From Actinomyces sp. (GTDB taxonomy: Bacteria > Actinomycetota > Acidimicrobiia > Acidimicrobiales > Aldehydirespiratoraceae), in the NCBI GenBank assembly GCA_003697065.1, contig RFFY01000586.1:1-5014 (forward strand): a DNA stretch of 5,014 nucleotides, written 5' to 3'. Below, piece by piece: positions 1-5,014 of the stretch. The position numbers and the translations under genes are program-made. Position 1 is the stretch's first letter; the number at the start of each line of letters is the position of its first letter. A model generated the notes under the pieces. That model did no database searches. It worked only from the letters and a program-made list of their open reading frames with translations, and was not told where the DNA came from.

Positions 1-1575
1 ATCAACGCCTTCAACTTCCCCTGCTGGGGCATGCTCGAAAAGCTCGCCCCCGCCCTGTTGGCCGGGGTGCCGGCCATCGTGAAACCGGCGAGTGCCACCG
101 CCCACCTGACCGAGGCGATGTTCCGCCAGATCGTCGAATCGGGCATCCTCCCCCCGGGCGCCGTCCAGCTCGTGTGTGGTTCCGTGGGCGACCTGTTCGA
201 CCATCTGGGAGGCGGCGACCTCGTGTCCTTCACGGGGTCGGCCACCACCGCCGCCCGCCTCCGGGCGCACCCCGCCGTGGTCGAGCGCGCCGTGCGCTTC
301 AACGCCGAGGCCGACTCGCTCAACGCGGCCGTGCTCGGGCGCTCCGTCGGCCCCGACGACGAAGCCTTCGCCCGCTACGTCGACCTCGTCGCCACCGAGA
401 TGCGGGTGAAGGCGGGTCAGAAGTGCACGGCGGTCCGGCGGGCCATCGTGCCCAGCGGGCTCGTCGACGCCGTCGTCGACGCCCTCGGCGGGACGGTCGC
501 CGGCTGGCAGGTGGGCGACCCGGCCGATCCCACCACCGACATGGGTCCCCTCGTCTCGCTCGACCAACGGCGTGAGGTCGAACGGTCCTGCGCCGAGCTG
601 TCATCGGCGGCCGACCCGGTCGTGCGCCCCGACCTGCCCGCCGGGCTCGACACCGAGCGCGGTGCCTGGTTCGCGCCGACCCTTTTCGTCGCCCGCGAGC
701 GGGGGGCGGCCGCCGTCCACGAGGTCGAGGCCTTCGGTCCCGTGTGCACCGTGATCGCCTACGACACCGACGAGGAGGCCGTCGAGCTCGTCGCCCGTGG
801 TGGTGGCAGCCTCGTCGCCTCCCTCGTGACCGACGACCGGGACGAGGCCGCCCGCCTCAACACCGGCATCGCCTCCCACCACGGACGGGTCCATGTGCTC
901 GACGCGGCCTGCGCCGCCGCCTCGACGGGGCACGGGTCCCCCCTGCCCCACCTCGTGCACGGCGGACCGGGACGGGCCGGTGGGGGCGAGGAGCTGGGGG
1001 GACTGCGAGGGGTGTACCACCACATGCAGCGCACGGCCGTGCAGGGCTCACCCGACCTGCTCACCGCCGTGACCGGCCGGTGGATGCCGGGCGCCACCCG
1101 CCGCCTCGACCGGGGGCACCCCTTCACCCTCCACTTCGACGAGCTCGAGGTGGGTGACGCCCTCGACACCGAGGCCCGCACCGTCACCATCGACGACATC
1201 GAGGCCTTCGCCGAGCTGACCGGCGACCACTTCTACGCCCACATGGACGACGAGGCGGCCAAGGCCAGCCCCATCTTCGAGGGTCGCGTCGCCCACGGCT
1301 ACTTCGTCGTGTCGGCCGCCGCCGGTCTGTTCGTGTGGCCCGACCCGGGACCGGTGCTCGCCAACTACGGGCTCGAGAACCTGCGCTTCGCCACGCCGAC
1401 CTACCCCGGGGACACCCTGCGGGTCCGCTTCACGTGCGCCGAGAAGACACCGCGACCGGGGACCGGGTACGGGGAGGTGCGCTGGTTCACCGAGGTGCTC
1501 AACCAGAACGACGAGGTGGTCGCCAGCTACGACGTGCTGACGATGGTGGCCGAGTCGGGCGCCGCCGCGACCTGA
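1..1575 (+). CDS. paaZ: PaaZ, bifunctional oxepin-CoA hydrolase / 3-oxo-5,6-dehydrosuberyl-CoA semialdehyde dehydrogenase, 5'-truncated by window edge
   Basis: PaaZ opens the oxepin-CoA ring in aerobic phenylacetate degradation with its C-terminal MaoC-like hydratase domain. It then oxidises the resulting semialdehyde with its N-terminal aldehyde dehydrogenase domain; the enzyme is cytosolic. The frame is open from base 1 (INAFNFPCWGM), so the ATG at 31 is an internal methionine. Visible dehydrogenase landmarks are FTGS (229-240), the general-base Glu in FNAEADSLN (codon 307) and the nucleophile Cys in AGQKCTA (codon 424). The stretch STGHGSPLP..VHGGPGRAGGGEELGG (about 925-1005) is typical of PaaZ. 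The hydratase domain (about 1120-1560) has GDHFYAH with Asp codon 1225 and His codon 1240, then VAHGY. From memory, the E. coli catalytic residues are E256, C295 and D561; the spacing here (103, 142, 409 of the visible part) matches almost exactly, so about 153 N-terminal residues are missing. All catalytic residues are present. Other paa genes probably lie upstream. Confidence 0.95.
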   Translation: MNAFNFPCWGMLEKLAPALLAGVPAIVKPASATAHLTEAMFRQIVESGILPPGAVQLVCGSVGDLFDHLGGGDLVSFTGSATTAARLRAHPAVVERAVRFNAEADSLNAAVLGRSVGPDDEAFARYVDLVATEMRVKAGQKCTAVRRAIVPSGLVDAVVDALGGTVAGWQVGDPADPTTDMGPLVSLDQRREVERSCAELSSAADPVVRPDLPAGLDTERGAWFAPTLFVARERGAAAVHEVEAFGPVCTVIAYDTDEEAVELVARGGGSLVASLVTDDRDEAARLNTGIASHHGRVHVLDAACAAASTGHGSPLPHLVHGGPGRAGGGEELGGLRGVYHHMQRTAVQGSPDLLTAVTGRWMPGATRRLDRGHPFTLHFDELEVGDALDTEARTVTIDDIEAFAELTGDHFYAHMDDEAAKASPIFEGRVAHGYFVVSAAAGLFVWPDPGPVLANYGLENLRFATPTYPGDTLRVRFTCAEKTPRPGTGYGEVRWFTEVLNQNDEVVASYDVLTMVAESGAAAT

Positions 1576-1596
1576 GCCTTCGCCCGAACGCGGACC

Positions 1597-1676
1597 CGGG
1601 ACCCCGCCCCGGGGACACGCCCCCGGGACACGCCGTCGGGACCCCGCCCTCGGGACCCGCCCTCGGGACCTAGGGC
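1597..1676. repeat. Six tandem 13-14 bp units with a CGGGAC core
   Basis: Units of the form CGGGACnCCGCC begin at 1597, 1611, 1624, 1637, 1651 and 1664, giving steps of 14, 13, 13, 14 and 13 bp. The GGGAC core is intact in all six. The array begins about 20 bp after the paaZ stop and ends in the palindrome ahead of the stress-protein gene. Three CCCGGG copies (1595, 1608, 1622) can pair with one another into short GC hairpins, so part of the array could also act as a paaZ terminator; there is no T tract. Whether this is a regulator-binding array, a terminator or a neutral GC-rich tandem repeat cannot be decided from one sequence. Confidence 0.75.
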
Positions 1677-1678
1677 CC
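1665..1678. promoter_or_regulatory. Imperfect palindrome, candidate operator (DosR-box-like) ahead of the universal stress protein
   Basis: GGGACCTAGGGCCC is a 14-bp inverted repeat with one mismatched pair (positions 4 and 11) around a central CCTAGG. It resembles the mycobacterial DosR consensus (TTSGGGACTWWAGTCCCSAA, from memory), keeping GGGAC on the left and GnCCC on the right, but it matches only about 13 of 20 positions and lacks the outer TT/AA. Its centre lies about 83 bp before the stress-protein start and about 30 bp before a -10-like hexamer. That places it near -42, where an activator overlapping the -35 region would sit. Binding by a DosR-family regulator is inference. Confidence 0.35.
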
Positions 1679-1701
1679 TGCCCCCCACAGCGCCGTCTCC
1701 C

Positions 1702-1707
1702 TACCGT
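1702..1707 (+). promoter_or_regulatory. Candidate -10 element for the stress-protein/kinase operon
   Basis: TACCGT fits the actinobacterial TAnnnT -10 pattern and is one of the few such matches in this GC-rich spacer. It would start transcription near 1713-1715, leaving a leader of about 40 nt that contains the ribosome binding site. No recognisable -35 hexamer is present, as would be expected for an activator-dependent promoter using the palindrome upstream. The match is short, so support is weak. Confidence 0.3.
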
Positions 1708-1742
1708 CGGGATGGGGAAGTCGGAGTTGGGGAACAGGTCGC

Positions 1743-1748
1743 AGGAGG
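1743..1748 (+). promoter_or_regulatory. Ribosome binding site of the universal stress protein
   Basis: AGGAGG is a near-perfect Shine-Dalgarno sequence six bases before the ATG at 1755. It fixes that start over the ATG at 1712, which lies in another frame and has no such site. Confidence 0.85.
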
Positions 1749-1754
1749 CACGAC

Positions 1755-2576
1755 ATGTACCAGCGCATCATCGTCCCGGTCGACGGTTCCGCCGAGTCGT
1801 GGCGGGCGGCCGGCCTGGGTCGCTCCGTGGCGGATCGCTTCGGGGCGGTGCTCGAGATCGTCTCCGGCGTCTCGTTCACCTGGGAGCGCCAGCCCGTGCG
1901 CGACGAGCTGAAGGCGATGGTCGCCGCCCAGGGTTGGGGTGACGATGTCGTCGTGACCGTGCTCGACGCCTGGGAACACGGGGTCGCCCACGCCATCGCC
2001 ACCCACGTCGAGACCCAGCACGGGGCACTGGTGGTCATGAGCTCCACGGGCAAGGGCCGCTCGGCTCCCCTCGTCGGCAGTGTCACCGACGCCCTGGTCC
2101 GCGAGCTGTACGGCCCGATCCTCGTCGTGGGTCCCCGGGCCACCAAGCTCGACCTCGAGGGTCCCCTGCTGGTGTGCGTCGACGGGTCCCACACCTCCGA
2201 GTCGATCCTCGGTGCCGCCGGATCGTGGGCGGTCGCCCTCCACCTCACCCCCTGGGTCGTGAGCGTGGCCGAGCCCGTCACCGTGAAGGTGCCCGGGGAG
2301 ACCGTGATCGAGACCGCCTATCCGCACCGTGTCGCCGACCGCCTCTCGGGCATGATCGAGCGCGGGGTCGAGTTCGAGACCCTCCACGGTGAACACCCCG
2401 ACGAGGCCATCGTCGACTACGCCGAACGCTCGGGCGCCGCTCTCGTCGCCGTCGCCACCCACGGCCGCACGGGCCTGCGCCGCATCGCCATGGGTTCGGT
2501 CGCCATGTCCATCGTGCACAAGGCGCCGTGCCCGGTACTGCTGGCCCGGCCCCCCCACACCGCCGAGGAGGACTGA
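1755..2576 (+). CDS. Universal stress protein with two tandem UspA domains
   Basis: This 273-residue protein belongs to the UspA superfamily, small cytosolic nucleotide-binding proteins linked to survival under starvation, hypoxia and other stress; their biochemical role is mostly undefined. Domain 1 spans about residues 1-128 and begins RIIVPVDGS with Asp10 after the first beta strand. Domain 2 spans about 137-265 and begins LLVCVDGS with Asp143. The ATP-binding loop of domain 2 is ATHGRTGLRRIAMGS (234-248), close to the G-x2-G-x9-GS motif with Ala for the first Gly, followed by the typical APCPVLL end (APCPV preceded by K). Domain 1 has TGKGRSAPLVGS (98-109), one residue shorter in the loop, so both halves may bind nucleotide. 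Length is slightly below the mycobacterial two-domain proteins (Rv2005c, about 295). It precedes the fused kinase by 50 bp on the same strand and is probably co-transcribed with it. There are no membrane segments or signal peptide. Confidence 0.92.
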   Translation: MYQRIIVPVDGSAESWRAAGLGRSVADRFGAVLEIVSGVSFTWERQPVRDELKAMVAAQGWGDDVVVTVLDAWEHGVAHAIATHVETQHGALVVMSSTGKGRSAPLVGSVTDALVRELYGPILVVGPRATKLDLEGPLLVCVDGSHTSESILGAAGSWAVALHLTPWVVSVAEPVTVKVPGETVIETAYPHRVADRLSGMIERGVEFETLHGEHPDEAIVDYAERSGAALVAVATHGRTGLRRIAMGSVAMSIVHKAPCPVLLARPPHTAEED

Positions 2577-2580
2577 CCAG

Positions 2581-2624
2581 CACCGGAGGCTGACCGACAC
2601 GAGTTCGACCGACACCGGAGGCTG
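2581..2624 (+). repeat. 12-bp direct repeat carrying the kinase ribosome binding site
   Basis: CACCGGAGGCTG occurs at 2581-2592 and again at 2613-2624, a 32-bp period, in the gap between the stress protein and the kinase. A second nested repeat, GACCGACAC, occurs at 2592-2600 and 2607-2615. The downstream GGAGG (2617-2621) lies five bases before the ATG at 2627 and is the working Shine-Dalgarno site. The upstream copy faces no start codon and looks like a relic of a small local duplication. Confidence 0.8.
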
Positions 2625-2626
2625 TC

Positions 2627-4135
2627 ATGGGTACGCCCACTTCCGCATCCCGGGCCGGGATCGCCGAATCCCACGTGTCCACGGTCTTCTTCACCGCTGA
2701 CCGGGCCTACAAGCTGTTGAAGCCGGTCGATCTTGGCTTCCTCGACCACACCGACCGGGCGACCCGGCTCCAGGCCGCCTTCCGCGAGCTCGAGCTCAAC
2801 CGGCGCCTGGCCCCCGACGTGTACCTGGGCCTGGCCGACGTCGTCGAGGGCGGCGTCTTGACCGACCGGTTCATCGTCATGCGCCGTCTCCCCGAGGAGG
2901 CCAAGCTCCCGAACCTGGTCGGGACCGAGCACTTCGAGCCCGCCCTGCGGGCCATCGCCCGGGCGGTGGCGGCCTTCCATGCCGGACAGCCACCCCTCCA
3001 CGACGCCCCGATGGCCCGACGCGACGCCGTGCTGGCCAACTGGGAGGACAACCTGTCGACTCTCCGGCGGTTCGAGGACCAGGGCGTCCCCGCGGTCGAA
3101 CTCGACCGGGCCGCCTCCCTGTGGCGCGCCTACCTCGAACCGCGTGAAACCCTGTTCGACAAGCGCATCGAGGAGGGGTGGGTGCGTGACGGGCACGGGG
3201 ACCTCATCGCCGAGGACATCTTCGTGCTCGAGGATGGACCGCGGATCCTCGACTGTCTGGCCTTCCGGGACGACCTGCGGATCGCCGACGTGCTCGCCGA
3301 CATCGCCTTCTTGGTCATGGACGTGCACCGCCTGGCCGACGCCGGGGCGGCGGAGCGCCTCATGCGTTGGTACCGCGAGTTCAGCGCCGAGCACCATCCG
3401 TCGTCGCTCGCCCACCACTATGTGGCCTATCGGGCCCACGTGCGGGCCAAGGTCGCCTGCCTCCAGGCCGCCTCCAGCCCGTCCGACCCCGGCCCGTCGG
3501 GCGCCGGGCGGTCCGATCCCGGCGGGAGTGGGGACCTGTGGGCTCTGGCCCGCCGCTACCACGACCTCACGGTGCACCACCTCGAACGGGCACGGGTGCG
3601 GGCGGTTCTGCTGGGCGGGGCGCCCGGAAGCGGGAAGACGACAGTCGCCGACGCCCTGAGCGACCGCCTGGGCTGGGTGCCGTTGACCAGCGACGCCGTG
3701 CGCCGCGATCTCGCCGGCCTGGATCACGTCACCCGCTCGGGGGCCGAGCTCGACGCCGGCCTCTACAGCGAGGCCATGACCGAGCGCACCTACGAGCGCC
3801 TCGTGGCCGAGGGGGCGGAGCTCGTGCGTCTCGGCGAGAGTGTGGTCCTCGACGCCTCGTGGACCCAGGCCGCCTGGCGGGAGCGGGCCCGCCGGGCCCT
3901 GAAGGCGGCGGGGGCGCTCGTGCTCGAGGTCGAGTGCACGGTGTCCGACGAGGAAGCTGCCCGGCGGGTGGCGCGGCGCTGGCACGAGCCGGGCCCCGAG
4001 GACGTCACCCCCGAGATGGTGGGCGAACTGCGCCGCCGTCGGGACCGGTGGCCCGAGGCGTGGCGTCTCGACACCGAGCGCCCCCTCGACGAGGTGATCG
4101 AAGCGGCGGTGACGGCCCTCGCCGCCGCCGGGTGA
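2627..4135 (+). CDS. Fusion of aminoglycoside-phosphotransferase-like kinase domain and P-loop AAA/zeta-type kinase domain
   Basis: The 502-residue protein joins two kinase-like folds. The N-terminal part (about 1-280) is of the COG2187 APH-like type: HVSTVFFTADRAYKLLKPV with Lys29 and Lys32, the catalytic loop GHGDLIAED (His190, Asp192), and the metal-binding RILDCLAF (Asp209). A Pro/Gly/Ser linker follows (about 283-303). The C-terminal part (about 325-500) is a COG0645-type P-loop kinase: Walker A GAPGSGKT (331-338, Lys337), TSDAVRRDL (Asp356), VVLDASW (406-412) and an Arg-rich lid near 446-451. Length and architecture match M. tuberculosis Rv2004c (about 498 residues, from memory). The substrate is unknown in the family; drug resistance is not implied by the APH fold. 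The ATG at 2627 is the first start after an in-frame TGA at 2591 and has a good ribosome binding site. The canonical APH loop Asn is Asp197 here. Confidence 0.88.
   Translation: MGTPTSASRAGIAESHVSTVFFTADRAYKLLKPVDLGFLDHTDRATRLQAAFRELELNRRLAPDVYLGLADVVEGGVLTDRFIVMRRLPEEAKLPNLVGTEHFEPALRAIARAVAAFHAGQPPLHDAPMARRDAVLANWEDNLSTLRRFEDQGVPAVELDRAASLWRAYLEPRETLFDKRIEEGWVRDGHGDLIAEDIFVLEDGPRILDCLAFRDDLRIADVLADIAFLVMDVHRLADAGAAERLMRWYREFSAEHHPSSLAHHYVAYRAHVRAKVACLQAASSPSDPGPSGAGRSDPGGSGDLWALARRYHDLTVHHLERARVRAVLLGGAPGSGKTTVADALSDRLGWVPLTSDAVRRDLAGLDHVTRSGAELDAGLYSEAMTERTYERLVAEGAELVRLGESVVLDASWTQAAWRERARRALKAAGALVLEVECTVSDEEAARRVARRWHEPGPEDVTPEMVGELRRRRDRWPEAWRLDTERPLDEVIEAAVTALAAAG
3481..3523 (+). repeat. 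Duplicated segment within the kinase interdomain linker
   Basis: GTCCGACCCCGGC (3481-3493) recurs with one change at 3511-3523, a 30-bp, in-frame period. At protein level it gives SDPGPSGAGR followed by SDPGGSG (residues 286-302). The stretch is low-complexity and rich in Pro, Gly and Ser, consistent with a flexible hinge between the two kinase domains that grew by in-frame duplication. Confidence 0.65.
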
Positions 4136-4162
4136 GCCGGACCCGCACCCGCGTCGGGCTCA
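4133..4162. terminator. Hairpin between convergent genes, candidate bidirectional terminator
   Basis: TGAGCCGGAC (4133-4142) and GTCGGGCTCA (4153-4162) are inverted repeats with one mismatch in ten, around a 10-nt C-rich loop. The outer three bases of each arm are the stop codons of the kinase (4133-4135) and of the minus-strand oxidoreductase (4162-4160). A stem in this position could end transcripts from both sides. No T tract follows in either direction; such tracts are often absent in high-GC actinobacteria. The inverted repeat is directly visible; termination is inferred. Confidence 0.5.
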
Positions 4163-4918
4163 GCGGACCTGGGCCAGGAGGCGCTCGAGGGGCGCGAGGT
4201 CGAAGGGGGCGCCGATCATCACGATGACGTGCTGGGCGCCGGCGTCGGCGTAGCGTCCGATGTCGTCGACGTCGTCGACGCCCACGGCGACGGTGCGCTC
4301 GATGGTGGCGGGGTCGCGCCCCACCTCGGCGCACCAGCGGTCGAGGACGGCCGACTTGTGGGCGAAGTTCTCCGGTGGCCCGAAGGTGTTCCAGGCGTCG
4401 GCGTGCTCGGCGACGAGGCGCAGGGTGACCCGCTCCCCACTGCCCCCGATGAGGAGGGGCAGCTCACCCGCCGGGGGTGGCTGGAGCTTCTCGAGCCGGC
4501 GACGGATGCGGGGCAGGGCCGCCTCGAGGGCACGGAGACGGGAGCCCGCCGTGCCGAACTCGTAGCCGTACTCGGTGTAGTCACGCTCGAACCAGCCGGC
4601 GCCGATGCCGAGATAGAGGCGCCCCTCGCTGATGTGGTCGACGGTGCGGGCCATGTCCGCCAGGAGGTCGGGGTTGCGATAGCTGTTGGCGGTCACGAGC
4701 ATGCCGAGGCGGGCGCGGCTGGTGTCGCAGGCGAAGGCGGTGAGGGTGGACCAGCCCTCGAAGTGGGCGGCGTCGGGATCGCCGTAGAGGGGAAAGAAGT
4801 GGTCCCAGGTCCAGATGGAGTCGGCGCCGAGGGCGTCGGCTTCACGGGCCGCCCGGCGCAGATCGGCCATGGTGGTGGCCTGGGGGTGGAGCTGGACACC
4901 GACACGGAGTTCGACCAT
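4160..4918 (-). CDS. LLM-class (luciferase-like) F420-dependent oxidoreductase
   Basis: This 252-residue protein belongs to the bacterial luciferase-like TIM-barrel family, whose actinobacterial members mostly use reduced F420 (some FMN) for hydride transfer to varied substrates. Landmarks are the N-terminal strand LRVGVQLHPQ, the WTWDHFFPLYG segment (36-46; Asp39 and His40 face the cofactor site in this family), VTANSYRNPDLLADMARTVD (75-94), SEGRLYLGIGAGW (97-109) and LPLLIGGSGERV (153-164). ADAWNTFG follows (173-180). The size is typical of a short F420-type LLM enzyme and the fold appears complete. The substrate cannot be predicted, and the choice of F420 over FMN is inferred from family and lineage. 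The ATG at 4918 is the first start after an in-frame TAG at 4930-4928, so it is secure. It converges on the kinase gene with 24 bp between stops and is probably transcribed alone. Confidence 0.9.
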   Translation of the reverse strand: MVELRVGVQLHPQATTMADLRRAAREADALGADSIWTWDHFFPLYGDPDAAHFEGWSTLTAFACDTSRARLGMLVTANSYRNPDLLADMARTVDHISEGRLYLGIGAGWFERDYTEYGYEFGTAGSRLRALEAALPRIRRRLEKLQPPPAGELPLLIGGSGERVTLRLVAEHADAWNTFGPPENFAHKSAVLDRWCAEVGRDPATIERTVAVGVDDVDDIGRYADAGAQHVIVMIGAPFDLAPLERLLAQVR

Positions 4919-4930
4919 GGCGCCACGCTA
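4919..4930 (-). promoter_or_regulatory. Candidate leaderless promoter -10 of the oxidoreductase
   Basis: On the minus strand TAGCGT (4930-4925) fits TAnnnT and is followed by GGCGCC and then the ATG. A start seven bases after the hexamer would fall on the A of the ATG, the arrangement of leaderless actinobacterial transcripts. No good Shine-Dalgarno site is present at normal spacing (only a G-run about 13 bases upstream). The TAG of the hexamer is also the in-frame stop that bounds the coding region. Confidence 0.4.
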
Positions 4931-5014
4931 TCCCCCTCGTCGTGGCGGCGTCCCGGTGCCCACCCCGCGGGCCGTCGGGTCCGCCGGCGTGGCGGCACCC
5001 GGGGCCCCGGACCA
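4931..5014. other. Window-edge sequence without a supported gene
   Basis: About 84 bp of GC-rich sequence lies upstream of the oxidoreductase. On the minus strand one frame runs in from the window edge and stops at the TAG at 4930-4928 (28 codons, rich in Gly, Ala and Pro). This could be the tail of a gene outside the window, but nothing in it is recognisable. I see no RNA gene here. Confidence 0.4.

Noticed and set aside
31..1575. ATG at 31 as the true start of paaZ
   Set aside because: The frame is open upstream and encodes the conserved INAFNFP segment, and the catalytic-residue spacing shows about 153 residues missing before base 1.
1712..1942. ATG at 1712 as an alternative start in the intergenic region
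   Set aside because: It is in a different frame from the stress protein, lacks a Shine-Dalgarno site, and yields an Arg/Gly-rich shadow product.
1701..2615. Minus-strand open frame of 304 codons opposite the universal stress protein
   Set aside because: Its product is His/Gly/Asp-rich shadow sequence with no motif, and it spans the promoter and ribosome binding site of the stress-protein gene.
2627..3500. Aminoglycoside resistance gene
   Set aside because: The domain shares the APH fold but is of the COG2187 type fused to a P-loop kinase and sits beside a stress protein; nothing indicates drug modification.
2417..3985. A 522-codon open frame on the minus strand, as long as the real gene opposite it
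   Set aside because: It is antisense to the fused kinase, whose motifs are unmistakable. The predicted product is a Gly/Pro/His/Val-rich sequence with no recognisable domain, and long antisense frames are expected in DNA this GC-rich.
3367..4227. Plus-strand open frame of 286 codons overlapping the kinase C-terminus
   Set aside because: It encodes an Arg/Gly/Pro-rich sequence typical of a shifted frame in GC-rich coding DNA, and the overlapping P-loop kinase accounts for this region. A frameshift in the kinase is not needed because its own frame is intact to the stop.
4917..5014. Possible divergent plus-strand gene starting at the ATG within CCATGG, open to the window edge, with CGGAG seven bases upstream
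   Set aside because: The 32 visible codons are Pro/Arg/Gly/Ala-rich with no recognisable start of a protein, and it would overlap the start codon of the oxidoreductase. Sequence beyond the edge would be needed to support it.

Overview
The window is very GC-rich (roughly 70% or more by eye), with strong G/C preference at third codon positions. It carries an F420-type luciferase-like oxidoreductase and a universal-stress-protein/APH-AAA kinase pair known from actinobacteria. Together these point to a high-GC actinobacterium, possibly of the Acidimicrobiia or a related lineage; the lineage is inference. There are four protein-coding genes: three on the plus strand, then one convergent gene on the minus strand. 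There are no RNA genes, CRISPR arrays, insertion sequences or phage genes.

Layout. Positions 1-1575 hold the 3' three quarters of paaZ, the bifunctional ring-opening enzyme of aerobic phenylacetate degradation; its start lies upstream of the window. Positions 1576-1754 are an intergenic region with six tandem 13-14 bp units, each with a GGGAC core. The last unit runs into an imperfect palindrome (GGGACCTAGGGCCC), followed at plausible spacing by a -10-like hexamer and a strong ribosome binding site. Positions 1755-2576 encode a tandem-domain universal stress protein. After a 50-bp gap with a duplicated 12-bp Shine-Dalgarno-containing repeat, positions 2627-4135 encode a fusion of an aminoglycoside-phosphotransferase-like kinase domain with a P-loop AAA/zeta-type kinase domain. 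A hairpin whose two arms contain both stop codons separates this gene from the convergent LLM-class flavin/F420 oxidoreductase at 4160-4918. Positions 4931-5014 hold no gene I can support.

How they fit together. The stress protein and the fused kinase look like a two-gene operon. The order and domain make-up match Rv2005c-Rv2004c of Mycobacterium tuberculosis, which belong to the hypoxia/dormancy DosR regulon. The palindrome ahead of the stress protein resembles a DosR-type box, so this may be a hypoxia- or redox-responsive stress operon. The kinase substrate is unknown in the family. paaZ and the oxidoreductase appear to be unrelated flanking genes.
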